DNA of 15,181 nucleotides, taken from positions 1-15,181 of the forward strand of contig JBDRCA010000116.1 of NCBI GenBank assembly GCA_043822165.1, read 5' to 3'. The notes beneath the pieces are model-generated. The model was not told the DNA's origin, made no database searches, and was given only the letters and a program-made list of their open reading frames with translations. The stretch's first letter is position 1, and each line of letters opens with the position of its first letter. This document shows positions 6,802 through 13,586 of the stretch, one piece after another. The stretch is from SCGC-AAA252-I15 sp043822165 (GTDB taxonomy: Archaea; Altiarchaeota; Altiarchaeia; IMC4; SCGC-AAA252-I15). The position numbers and the translations under genes were made by a program.

Positions 6802-7017
6802 CTAGATTTTTCCCAGGTCTTGTTCTTCGTCGAATATGAACAGTGTGTCGATTTTCGTGTGTAGTGCTTTCGCGATGTCGTGGGCGAGCTTGAGGCTCGG
6901 ATTGTATTTTCCTTTCTCCAGGAACACGATGGTTTCTCTTCTGACCCCGACTTTCTTGGCTAAATCCTCCTGCGTCAGGTCGAAGCGGGCCCTTAACTCC
7001 TTGATCCGAGTCTTCAT
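6802..7017 (-). CDS. XRE-family helix-turn-helix regulator
   Basis: This small DNA-binding protein is nearly all HTH: the LTQEDLAKKVGVRRETIVFLEKGKYNPSLKLAHDIAKAL stretch shows the Cro/C1-type helices, followed by a short tail with TLFIFDEE. I chose ATG 7017 (71 aa), 1 nt after the stop of the preceding membrane gene and with AGGT about 8 nt upstream, over an in-frame ATG at 7038 that would add seven residues and overlap that gene. Regulators of this type frequently sit beside DUF2178/DUF3796 membrane proteins in archaea and Firmicutes. It is the last gene of a tightly packed operon, and the perfect inverted repeat at 7869-7897 is the obvious candidate operator, so negative autoregulation is likely. 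The signal it senses is unknown. Confidence 0.93.
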   Translation of the reverse strand: MKTRIKELRARFDLTQEDLAKKVGVRRETIVFLEKGKYNPSLKLAHDIAKALHTKIDTLFIFDEEQDLGKI

Positions 7018-7018
7018 T

Positions 7019-7345
7019 TCATTTACCTGTTTTATCATAGTAAAACAGGGAAAGCAGGCAGATTACCAAGGCTCCTCCGAAGAGAAGCACAAATGCTGGA
7101 AGCATTATTTCAATGTTTTTTGTTAAGTATCCGTACGCGATTGTTGCAGACCCGAAGAGTATTGTATACATGAAAGCGTTAGTTGTTGCCCTGCCAATGT
7201 TTTTCTCTATCCGTTCATCATTCATCCGGTATACTGAAAAATATGGGGTGAATCCGAGAAAGCCAAGGAAACCTGGTTTTCCTTCAACAAAATACAGTAG
7301 ACTCAATGCGGATAGGAAACCCAGATACCAAAACATGTTTTTCAT
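7019..7345 (-). CDS. DUF3796-like membrane protein
   Basis: 108 residues with a hydrophobic N-terminus (4-20), the FLGFLGFTPYF stretch at 26-36 characteristic of this family, a soluble charged segment with DER at 43-45, and two further membrane helices (about 58-74 and 80-101), ending in a basic tail. The start codon overlaps the stop of the DUF2178-like gene by 4 nt (ATGA), so the two are translationally coupled, and its own stop is 1 nt from the regulator start. Function of the family is not known to me. The segment D43-E44-x3-K48-x3-R52-A53-x3-A57 matches the corresponding segment in the upstream DUF2178-like protein, suggesting related folds or a shared partner. Confidence 0.85.
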   Translation of the reverse strand: MKNMFWYLGFLSALSLLYFVEGKPGFLGFLGFTPYFSVYRMNDERIEKNIGRATTNAFMYTILFGSATIAYGYLTKNIEIMLPAFVLLFGGALVICLLSLFYYDKTGK

Positions 7346-7746
7346 TCGACGTCACCTCGGATTTTTAGTATTCCAAGGATGATGAAGTATGTTAGTGCCG
7401 AAAGCATTAGTACTGCTGTGGATCCGTGTCTGGGCATCATGCCGGGGATGTCGTCTATAAACCAGCCAACTGCAAGGGCGATGTAGATGGTTGCAATCCA
7501 CGCGTAGTAGCCAGCCTTGTAAGCAAGCTTCTTTGTCATCTCGTCGTGTAACGGCTGGTTGGTTTTCACACTGTGCATCATAGAAATCACTGCAGTGATT
7601 CCAATCAACACTATTGTTACTGCAATTGTCGTGCTTAACAACTCGGCTTTACTTAGCGGCCACACATTCTTCACGTATGCTCCCAGCATGGCCGTAACAG
7701 ACAAAACCAGTACAGTGACCAGTATTATCCTCAACTTAGTGTTCAT
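7342..7746 (-). CDS. DUF2178-like membrane protein
   Basis: 134 residues with four predicted membrane helices (about 7-25, 38-58, 79-97 and 110-129). The cytosolic-side signature HDEMTKKLAYKAGYYAW at 67-83 is what marks the DUF2178 family, known from archaea and some bacteria next to small XRE regulators. No enzymatic residues are evident. Its ATG overlaps the stop of the 34-residue peptide gene by one base (TAATG), and its stop overlaps the start of the DUF3796-like gene (ATGA), so all are read from one message. Molecular role unknown; the tight pairing with a regulator suggests a membrane stress, immunity or signalling module, which is inference. Confidence 0.85.
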   Translation of the reverse strand: MNTKLRIILVTVLVLSVTAMLGAYVKNVWPLSKAELLSTTIAVTIVLIGITAVISMMHSVKTNQPLHDEMTKKLAYKAGYYAWIATIYIALAVGWFIDDIPGMMPRHGSTAVLMLSALTYFIILGILKIRGDVE

Positions 7747-7850
7747 TATGCTCCACCTCTCTTGCTGAAATAAAAGTAGCTTGCAAGATATACTACCTCT
7801 GGAAGCAATACTATGGCTCCTATAATCTGCTCGATTTTATCTTTTTTCAT
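7746..7850 (-). CDS. 34-residue single-span membrane peptide, first gene of the operon
   Basis: The peptide begins MKKDKIEQ and has one hydrophobic span (about residues 9-28) followed by a basic SKRGGA tail, so it should sit in the membrane. Support for it being real: the RBS AGGTGAT at 7855-7861 placed 4-5 nt before ATG, a start directly downstream of the operon promoter and operator, and a stop overlapping the next start as TAATG. It would supply the translational entry to the whole cassette. It could be a membrane toxin-like or regulatory peptide, or a leader peptide; sequence alone does not tell. Confidence 0.75.
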   Translation of the reverse strand: MKKDKIEQIIGAIVLLPEVVYLASYFYFSKRGGA

Positions 7851-7868
7851 ACCTATCACCTGATATTC

Positions 7869-7897
7869 TTTTTTTCAAATGTATTGTTTGAAAAAAA
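7869..7897 (-). promoter_or_regulatory. Perfect inverted-repeat operator of the XRE/DUF2178 operon
   Basis: TTTTTTTCAAA (7869-7879) and TTTGAAAAAAA (7887-7897) form a perfect 11-bp inverted repeat around a 7-nt spacer. It lies where the TATA box at 7914-7921 would place the transcription start (near 7890), and upstream of the RBS. A dimeric XRE regulator bound here would block initiation, which makes the cassette's own regulator the natural ligand. As RNA it could also form a hairpin in the leader. Confidence 0.7.
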
Positions 7898-7913
7898 TAA
7901 CTTTATGTTAGAA

Positions 7914-7921
7914 TTATATAA
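7914..7921 (-). promoter_or_regulatory. TATA box of the XRE/DUF2178 operon
   Basis: TTATATAA, a close match to the archaeal TATA element, about 26 nt upstream of the middle of the right operator arm on the minus strand. No other gene fills 7851-7946. Confidence 0.6.
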
Positions 7922-7946
7922 CATACTAATATAAAAGCTTGCAAGA

Positions 7947-9839
7947 TTACTGGGCCCCGCGCCTATAATTGCCTAAAGTGTAGTCTGCAGGCTTCTTAAC
8001 CCGCTCCCCTGACAGTATGCTACGATAAGTCCTGACGAGATCACCGACACTGCCCGAGACATCGAGGAGAAAACCCCCGATGCCGGAATCCAGAAGACCC
8101 ATAATACCGTCAAACAAACCCAACTCAACGCTATTCAAAACCTGCTTGCAGTCAAGTTCCGCGCGCACCGGAAAAACATAACCCCTCTCATCAACAAGGC
8201 TCTCCTCATCCAGATTAAAGCGTGTCGTCATAAGCGGCAGCCTCCCATGAGCGTATACGATGAAACGCTTATCCTTCATCGTCTTTATCTCCTTCAAGGA
8301 GAGCTCCGGCGATATCACAGGCGTTACACCGAGCCCGTTATAGTATGCAACGTCCAAGTCGTTGAAGGCATTGCATGAAACATCCAGGTAAACCTCCCTG
8401 CCCTCAAGCTTTGTCGCCACACCCAAGTCCCCACAGAGAACCGAGGAAGGATTATACGATTCGACCAGACTTAACGCTTTTTCTGCATTCCACTCCGAAA
8501 GCGCCCTTGGTATATGCGCATAAACACTGCCCCCCGGATAATCGCTCATGAAAACATTGTAATAAACCCTGTCCGCTCCCGCATCAATGGCCAAGCCAGC
8601 ATCCCTGGGAGAATACGTTTTAACCAGAAGCTTCACCCCCCCATCACTCACGGGTTTAATCACAGGGAGAGCAATCTTCCCCGGAACCCTCTCGACTTGT
8701 ATCATCTCACGCGGCTTAAAAGACGGCTTCCCCCTCCTCATGACTCCGGAAGTCAGGTAAATCTCGTCACCAACGCGGGCGTTAACGCCAAGGACGACGT
8801 CTTGGCCGCTCAACGCGCAATCAACGTGACGCCCTCTTAAGGTTATTGACTTGACTGTGTCGCCGTGCATTCCACCCGCTGATTTTATGCCGACTCCGTC
8901 GCCAACGCAGACGCGGGAGCCAAGAGACATAACACCTCCCTCGGAAAAAACTCCAAGGTAAATCCCCCGTTTTCCTGAAGCATCAGGAGAGCAGACATCG
9001 TACTCCCTGAAAAGCGGGCCCCGCGTGTATTCCCTGCTGAACGCAAGCTGCATGTCCATGAACGCGTCCTCGTCGAGTATGCCATCGTCTAATATGCGCC
9101 TGTAAAGCGCGGTCGCAGCACCCACGTAGCCAGGGCTTCGAAGACGCCCCTCAATCTTTAACGCCGAAACACCGGCATCCACAAGCTCCGGGATATTGTC
9201 TGCGACGCACAAGTCCCGGGTAGACAATAAAAAGCCTCCGTTAAACCTTTTGCGGCACGGCTGAGCGCACAAGCCCCTGTTACCGCTTCTGCCCCCCAGA
9301 AAACTCGACATGAGACACTGGCCGCCGACTGAAAAGCAAAGCGCGCCCTGAACGAAAACCTCGACCGGGATTCCCGTCTTTGCGATGAAATCCCTGACCT
9401 GATTGAGAGTAAACTCTCTTGGAAGCACAACCCTTCGTACGCCCTCCAAAAGCCTCCCGTAAAATGAGTTGAAGACTCCTGCCTGAGTCGAAACATGAAC
9501 TCCCAGATCCGGAAAAGACTCCTTAATCAAGCCTGCGAAAGACAGCTCCTGGAGTATCACAGCGTCAACACCTCCAGCGTAAGCAGCCTCCACAAGACTG
9601 AAAAAATCCTTAAGCTCAGAGTTTTTGACCAACGTATTCAAGGCAAGATACGCTCTAACCCCGCGCTCATGGCAGAAGCCTGCGACGCCCGCAATCTCCC
9701 CGGAAGAAAAATTCTCAGCTCTACCCCTGGCATTAAAGCGCTCGACCCCGAAATACACTGCGTCAGCGCCTTCGCTTACGGCAGCCTTAAGCGACCCCCA
9801 CCCCCCGGCAGGACAGACGAGCTCGACAGACGCGCTCAT
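7947..9839 (-). CDS. U32-family protein (peptidase U32 / RlhA-TrhP type RNA hydroxylation)
   Basis: U32 proteins were named peptidases, but characterised bacterial members (TrhP, RlhA) are needed for 5-hydroxylation of tRNA uridine 34 or 23S rRNA cytidine. The N-terminal TIM-barrel-like core shows LVCPAGGWGSLKAAV at 7-21, HVSTQ at 115-119, EVFVQGALCFS with C168, C175, GGRSGNRGLCAQPCR at 182-196 with C191 and C195, then LSTRDL and LKIEGRLRSPGYV at 227-239. Residues about 285-385 form a beta-rich wing like DUF3656, and 400-615 a second barrel-like half containing HGRLPLMTTR at 531-540. Length 630 is close to RlhA. The four-cysteine cluster is intact. ATG 9839 has TTTTTTATG about 28 nt upstream, suggesting a leaderless message. 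RNA modification is inferred by family; the actual target in this organism is unknown. Confidence 0.92.
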   Translation of the reverse strand: MSASVELVCPAGGWGSLKAAVSEGADAVYFGVERFNARGRAENFSSGEIAGVAGFCHERGVRAYLALNTLVKNSELKDFFSLVEAAYAGGVDAVILQELSFAGLIKESFPDLGVHVSTQAGVFNSFYGRLLEGVRRVVLPREFTLNQVRDFIAKTGIPVEVFVQGALCFSVGGQCLMSSFLGGRSGNRGLCAQPCRKRFNGGFLLSTRDLCVADNIPELVDAGVSALKIEGRLRSPGYVGAATALYRRILDDGILDEDAFMDMQLAFSREYTRGPLFREYDVCSPDASGKRGIYLGVFSEGGVMSLGSRVCVGDGVGIKSAGGMHGDTVKSITLRGRHVDCALSGQDVVLGVNARVGDEIYLTSGVMRRGKPSFKPREMIQVERVPGKIALPVIKPVSDGGVKLLVKTYSPRDAGLAIDAGADRVYYNVFMSDYPGGSVYAHIPRALSEWNAEKALSLVESYNPSSVLCGDLGVATKLEGREVYLDVSCNAFNDLDVAYYNGLGVTPVISPELSLKEIKTMKDKRFIVYAHGRLPLMTTRFNLDEESLVDERGYVFPVRAELDCKQVLNSVELGLFDGIMGLLDSGIGGFLLDVSGSVGDLVRTYRSILSGERVKKPADYTLGNYRRGAQ

Positions 9840-9928
9840 GTAAGAATACTACCCCTCACGGGCATAAAAAACAACACAAGGAAGCCGGAAAACAGGCTTG
9901 CATACGCAATACAACTGCCCAAACTCTA

Positions 9929-9936
9929 TTTTTAAA
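9929..9936 (+). promoter_or_regulatory. TATA-like box for the DEAD-box helicase gene
   Basis: TTTTTAAA here would start transcription near 9958 and give a leader of about 90 nt before ATG 10048. Confidence 0.35.
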
Positions 9937-9971
9937 GGAGTTCTCCCTAAAGAGTTAGGCTGTTAGAGCTT

Positions 9972-9997
9972 AAGGAATAGTGTAGTGCACTTTCCTT
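9972..9997 (+). promoter_or_regulatory. Leader hairpin upstream of the DEAD-box helicase
   Basis: AAGGAA and TTCCTT flank a second 4-bp pairing AGTG/CACT with one bulged T and a 5-nt loop, so 10 bp in total. It lies in the probable 5' leader. No ribosome binding site is seen before ATG 10048, so the structure could matter for translation or message stability. Confidence 0.4.
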
Positions 9998-10047
9998 GAA
10001 TTGACTTTTCAGTTATTCACTCAGCAGAACCAAAAAATTTATTTCAC

Positions 10048-11169
10048 ATGAAGAAAATGACAACATTTCAATCAGTAGACTTAAGAGAAGACATACAACA
10101 AAACATAGGCTTTCTAGGATTCACGGAGATGACAGCCATACAAGCGCTCGCGCTCCCAATAGCACTCGAAGGCAAAGACATGATAGGCCAGGCGAAAACC
10201 GGCACAGGAAAAACACTAACCTTTGCGGTGCCAATAATCGAAAAAGTAAATCCTGAAGAAAAACGAGTTCAAGCACTCGTATTAACGCCGACCAGAGAGC
10301 TCGCCATGCAAGTTAGCAACGAATTCGAAAAACTCGCAGGCTCCCTAGTAGACGTGGCATTATGCTATGGTGGCGCCTCCATGGACACGCAAGTCAAAAA
10401 AATACGCTCCGGCGCCCAAATAGTCGTCGGCACACCCGGACGCATCATGGACCACATGCGAAGAGGAACCCTCAAACTAGACAACATACGCATGCTAGTC
10501 CTCGACGAAGCAGACCGGATGCTCGACATGGGATTCATAAAAGACGTCGAATGGATAATCCAGAAGACGCCTAACAACCGGCAGACAATGCTTTTTTCCG
10601 CGACCATGCCGGATGAGATTCGAAGGCTTGCCGAAAAACACTTGCGGGAGCCGGAAATGGTTTCAGCGAGTTCCGACGAAGACGAGTTAACAGTCGGCGA
10701 CGTCAAACAATACTATGTTGAAGTAGACCAGAAGAAGAAGATGGATGCCTTCTTCAAGGTGGCGCGCCAGGAAAAACCGGCTAAAGCCCTCATATTCTGC
10801 AAGACCAAAAGATGGGTGGAATCACTCTACAAGATACTTAAACAACGAAAATTCTCAGCGGACCGGATACACGGCGACATGAGCCAGTCAGCCCGGGAAA
10901 AAGCAATAGAAAAACTAAGGAAAGGCACCGTCGAGTATCTCGTCTGCACGGACGTCGCAGCCAGAGGCCTTGACATAGACGACATAACACACGTATTCAA
11001 CTACGACCTGCCACAGGAGCCGCTGACATACGTCCACAGGATAGGTAGAACAGCCAGAGCTGGGAAAGAAGGCACTGCAGTATCCTTCGTAAACACGGGG
11101 CAAACCCGCGACTTATGGCTCATAGAACACGAGGCCAGAACAAAAATAACCCAGCTTAACCTCAACTAA
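10048..11169 (+). CDS. DEAD-box ATP-dependent RNA helicase
   Basis: This cytosolic enzyme unwinds or remodels RNA using ATP. All core motifs are present in order: Q motif with TAIQ at 29-32, Walker A AKTGTGKT (49-56), PTRELA (81-86), TPGR (129-132), DEAD (153-156), SAT (184-186), ARGLD (305-309) and HRIGRTARAG (330-339). At 373 residues it is a minimal two-RecA-domain helicase without a C-terminal RNA-binding extension, like the short archaeal enzymes. ATG 10048 is followed by a second in-frame ATG three codons later; neither has an RBS, and the region upstream holds a leader hairpin. It is monocistronic and ends 5 nt before the convergent Cys-rich membrane protein gene. Likely roles are ribosome assembly, RNA decay or cold adaptation (inferred). 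Confidence 0.97.
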   Translation: MKKMTTFQSVDLREDIQQNIGFLGFTEMTAIQALALPIALEGKDMIGQAKTGTGKTLTFAVPIIEKVNPEEKRVQALVLTPTRELAMQVSNEFEKLAGSLVDVALCYGGASMDTQVKKIRSGAQIVVGTPGRIMDHMRRGTLKLDNIRMLVLDEADRMLDMGFIKDVEWIIQKTPNNRQTMLFSATMPDEIRRLAEKHLREPEMVSASSDEDELTVGDVKQYYVEVDQKKKMDAFFKVARQEKPAKALIFCKTKRWVESLYKILKQRKFSADRIHGDMSQSAREKAIEKLRKGTVEYLVCTDVAARGLDIDDITHVFNYDLPQEPLTYVHRIGRTARAGKEGTAVSFVNTGQTRDLWLIEHEARTKITQLNLN

Positions 11170-11174
11170 GTGTA

Positions 11175-11549
11175 TTATCCGCCGTATCCCCCGTACGGCG
11201 TTCCCATGCTAGTCGAACTCGTGCTCGAAGTTGTGGTGCTGCTGCTAGAGGTGGTTGAAGTCGTGCTTGAGCACAGTGATTCGTCGCTGCAGTCCTGTCC
11301 ACCGCTTATCGGGAACTCGTCTATTGAGGGTCTGCCGTCTACAGGGTATGGGTCACAGGCCCAGTTCCTCGGCTGGGGTTTGCAGACGTATCTCTCCTGG
11401 CCCATGATTACTCCCCTAGAATACACGCAGCATTTAGTGCCGAAGTCGAAGTCTCCTTTAGGAGTCTCAATGGAATCCATAAAATGGATTGCAAACGCCG
11501 CTGCAAGCAGCAACACGGAGAATAAAACAATTGTCTTCCCTGAGTCCAT
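11175..11549 (-). CDS. Membrane-anchored Cys-rich surface protein with Ser/Thr tail
   Basis: 124 residues of no family I recognise. A hydrophobic N-terminal helix (6-22) serves as signal or anchor. The next 70 residues hold six cysteines (C40, C41, C56, C65, C87, C93), enough for three disulfides outside the cell. Residues 94-114 are only serine and threonine, a mucin-like tract suited to O-glycosylation, and the end is MGTPYGGYGG. The unusual order puts the Ser/Thr stalk at the C-terminus, away from the anchor. A TATA-like TTTTAAATTTAATC at 11567-11580, about 24 nt before ATG, overlaps the end of the upstream DUF362 gene and suggests a leaderless message of its own. Probably a cell-surface or secreted component. 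Confidence 0.8.
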   Translation of the reverse strand: MDSGKTIVLFSVLLLAAAFAIHFMDSIETPKGDFDFGTKCCVYSRGVIMGQERYVCKPQPRNWACDPYPVDGRPSIDEFPISGGQDCSDESLCSSTTSTTSSSSTTTSSTSSTSMGTPYGGYGG

Positions 11550-11566
11550 CAGTTAACTAAAGGAAG

Positions 11567-11580
11567 ATTAAATTTAAAAG
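11567..11580 (-). promoter_or_regulatory. TATA-like box for the Cys-rich surface protein
   Basis: TTTTAAATTTAATC on the minus strand, centred about 24 nt from ATG 11549 and overlapping the stop region of the DUF362 gene. The position fits a leaderless transcript. Confidence 0.45.
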
Positions 11581-12596
11581 TTTTTTATTTCGTATTCTCT
11601 CTTCCCGAGCCCGTGTTTTTCCGCGTATTTTAGGATTTCAGTGCCGTCCACTCCGTGCTTTTCCATGAAGGGGTCGGCTCCCTGGTTTTTCTCCTTCACG
11701 AGGTCCAGGCTTGCGGCATCCACTGCAACCGGGTCTTTGGAAAGCAGTATTCCAACGTCTTTCATGAAAGGCGTCTGCTTTATGTTGAAGCAGTCGCAGT
11801 CGTAGGTTACATCGGTTACGAAGTTCATGAACCAACATATCCTGTCTTTGACTGCCGCCCGTGCATAGTCGGCGATGCGGTGCATGAGGTTGGTGTTCAC
11901 CGAGTCAGCCGTCTCCCATGGGATGTCGATTGCCTTCTCAGGGCAGACTGCGATGCAGTGGACACATCCGATGCAGACTTCAGGGTCAATGCGTGCTTTA
12001 GGGTTCAAGGTTATCGCGTCGACCGGGCAGTCGGCCGCGCAGGTCCCGCAGGATATGCATTTCTCCTCCGTGACTCGGGGCGACATTATGGCGTGCATTT
12101 CAAGCTTGCCCGGCCGAGCGCCAAGACCCATCCCGATGTTTTTAAGCGTTCCTCCGAATCCTGTTGCCATGTGTCCCTTAAAGTGTGCGATAGACACGAG
12201 TTTGTCGTATTTGGAAAGCCCTGCGCCAAGTTTCGCGACCGAGATCTCCCCCCCGGAAATTGGGACTTCCATTGATTCCTCCCCGAGTTCCCCGTCTAGG
12301 ATGTCTATGGGAATGAAGCCGAAGCCGTGCTCGACGGCGGTTTTAACGTGGTCTTCCCGGCGAGTCCTGAAGCCGCGGTACAAGACATTGCATTCAACGA
12401 ACACAGGCTCTTCGAAGAAATCGGTTACTCCCCGAAGCCATTCGGATTTCACGTGGGTTTCGTTAACGCCTTCGCCGAAATGCACCTTAAACCCGACCTT
12501 CCCTGCGCCGAAATCCCCGGCAACAATCCTGAAGCACGCGTCAGCTCCATCACGAAGCCGCGACACGTCACCGAAAAAATAAACCTTCGAAGCCAT
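11574..12596 (-). CDS. DUF362 domain protein with two [4Fe-4S] ferredoxin clusters
   Basis: The 340 residues comprise a DUF362 core containing GTLKNIGMGLGARPGKLEMH at 149-168, interrupted by a bacterial-type ferredoxin module: C180, C183, C186, C190 and C208, C211, C214, C218, each a C-x2-C-x2-C-x3-CP set binding one [4Fe-4S] cluster. Three more cysteines (C254, C267, C269) lie downstream. DUF362 proteins are found in many anaerobes and archaea, but their substrate is unknown; an electron-transfer or Fe-S-linked redox role is inferred. No signal peptide, so cytosolic. ATG 12596 is chosen because a TATA-like element (12619-12627) lies 27 nt upstream; the frame stays open for 61 more codons to 12779, but those overlap the divergent SprT-like gene and do not look like this protein. 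Confidence 0.92.
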   Translation of the reverse strand: MASKVYFFGDVSRLRDGADACFRIVAGDFGAGKVGFKVHFGEGVNETHVKSEWLRGVTDFFEEPVFVECNVLYRGFRTRREDHVKTAVEHGFGFIPIDILDGELGEESMEVPISGGEISVAKLGAGLSKYDKLVSIAHFKGHMATGFGGTLKNIGMGLGARPGKLEMHAIMSPRVTEEKCISCGTCAADCPVDAITLNPKARIDPEVCIGCVHCIAVCPEKAIDIPWETADSVNTNLMHRIADYARAAVKDRICWFMNFVTDVTYDCDCFNIKQTPFMKDVGILLSKDPVAVDAASLDLVKEKNQGADPFMEKHGVDGTEILKYAEKHGLGKREYEIKNF

Positions 12597-12602
12597 GGGA
12601 AC

Positions 12603-12627
12603 ATATTTACAAGACACCGATAAATAA
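12603..12627. promoter_or_regulatory. Overlapping divergent promoters of the DUF362 and SprT-like genes
   Basis: Only 37 nt separate the two ATGs. ATATTTA at 12603-12609 is centred 28 nt before the plus-strand ATG 12634, and TTATTTATC (12619-12627, minus strand) is centred 27 nt before the minus-strand ATG 12596. Both spacings predict transcription starting at or next to the ATG, so both messages would be leaderless, and the two polymerase footprints would overlap. Confidence 0.6.
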
Positions 12628-12633
12628 TCTGCG

Positions 12634-13131
12634 ATGAAGGAAGAAGCGCTCAAGCAATCGTTCAGGCGAGTCAATGAAAAATACCTGGAAAGCGGGCTAA
12701 AAGAGGAAGAATACTCTCTCAAGTGGAAAAACCTCTCCGGCCAGTACGGGCGCGTCTCACACGCTAAAAACCATGCCACAATAACAATCCACGAAAAACT
12801 CGCACAAGACGCGCAGCTTACCGACTACGTGATGCTCCACGAGCTACTTCACACAGTGAAGGGCTTCAGGTGGGTGCGCCGTCACAGGGGAAAATTCAAC
12901 CAGAGGATGCGGGAGCTTTTAGGGGCCTCCGAGTACAGGCGCCTTGAAGCGCGGCTTCGGGGCGTTGACATAAGAAAGCGCGTTTTCAAAAAAAGATATG
13001 TTTACGAGTGCCCGACGTGCAGGCAGAAAATCACCCGGAAGCGGCGGATAAAAAACTGTTCGTGTGCAACCTGCGACTCAAAATACAATCCCAGCCACAA
13101 GCTGCGGTTAATCGAAGCCTACTCGTGGTGA
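12634..13131 (+). CDS. SprT-like zinc metalloprotein
   Basis: The protein has the gluzincin motif HELLH at 69-73 with a further histidine at H84 in WVRRHRGKFNQRMREL, the layout of SprT-like metallopeptidases, and then a C-terminal zinc-ribbon-like region YECPTCRQKI...KNCSCATC with C126, C129, C142, C144 and C147. Eukaryotic relatives (Spartan, Wss1) cleave DNA-protein crosslinks; the role of archaeal ones is not established. At 165 residues it is the usual size for prokaryotic SprT-like proteins. The middle part is strongly basic, fitting nucleic-acid contact. ATG 12634 matches a leaderless start. It ends 5 nt before the convergent two-helix membrane protein gene. Confidence 0.9.
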   Translation: MKEEALKQSFRRVNEKYLESGLKEEEYSLKWKNLSGQYGRVSHAKNHATITIHEKLAQDAQLTDYVMLHELLHTVKGFRWVRRHRGKFNQRMRELLGASEYRRLEARLRGVDIRKRVFKKRYVYECPTCRQKITRKRRIKNCSCATCDSKYNPSHKLRLIEAYSW

Positions 13132-13136
13132 CGCCT

Positions 13137-13382
13137 TCATTCGCTCAAGTCCTCTTCAATCTCCCGCGCCGCCCTTACTCTTGCAACCCTCCAGCGCATG
13201 AACGAATAGAATACCAGTGCCCCGCCCAGTATGGCCAAGGAATAAAAGAGCATGGATGCAGTGAACCCTGAGTCGTCGCCAAACGCTTTGAAGTAGACCT
13301 CAGAGACCATCCTCAATGGGAAAGCAGCTAAAATCATCGCAGCCCCCAGAATCATCTGCCTGTCAACAAACGCCTCAACCAT
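13137..13382 (-). CDS. Small two-helix membrane protein
   Basis: 81 residues with two hydrophobic spans (about 10-26 and 42-62), an acidic-polar loop AFGDDSGF between them and a charged tail RWRVARVRAAREIEEDLSE, so a hairpin in the membrane with both ends probably cytosolic. I do not recognise a family. TTTTTATTG lies about 28 nt upstream of ATG 13382, compatible with a leaderless message, and this AT-rich stretch is shared with the divergent 34-residue gene at 13482. Confidence 0.75.
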   Translation of the reverse strand: MVEAFVDRQMILGAAMILAAFPLRMVSEVYFKAFGDDSGFTASMLFYSLAILGGALVFYSFMRWRVARVRAAREIEEDLSE

Positions 13383-13481
13383 GATGTTACTTAATTAAAC
13401 CAAAACAATAAAAACACTTTTCCGCCGCTCTCGGGGATGCTTTTAGTGAAACCGCGCGGAATCCATAACCGAGGTGATAAC

Positions 13482-13586
13482 ATGGAAAGATTCGGCAACA
13501 CATACCTTGTAAGCGAGAACGGGACAGTATCCATAACGACATCCCGGTGGGATGCGATGTTCAGGGAAATAATAAGCAGAAACTAA
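13482..13586 (+). CDS. 34-residue hypothetical protein with near-perfect RBS
   Basis: The start is fixed by GAGGTGAT at 13471-13478, an almost full match to the archaeal anti-Shine-Dalgarno, 3 nt before ATG. The peptide (begins MERFGNTYLV, ends EIISRN) is soluble, with a beta-prone N half and an amphipathic C-terminal helix around SRWDAMFREIISRN. No known family. Its stop overlaps tail-to-tail with the stop of the lipoprotein gene on the other strand (13583-13586). The RBS is the main argument that it is translated. Confidence 0.65.
   Translation: MERFGNTYLVSENGTVSITTSRWDAMFREIISRN

Noticed and set aside
7018..7038. Longer start for the XRE regulator
   Set aside because: Would overlap the upstream gene; ATG 7017 has the RBS-like AGGT at 8 nt and follows the stop by 1 nt.
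11655..12582. Plus-strand frames opposite the DUF362 gene
   Set aside because: Antisense shadows of a high-bias coding region; no motif or RBS.
12597..12779. 61-codon upstream extension of the DUF362 frame
   Set aside because: It runs antisense through the divergent SprT-like gene, and a TATA-like box lies 27 nt from the internal ATG at 12596, after which family-like sequence begins.
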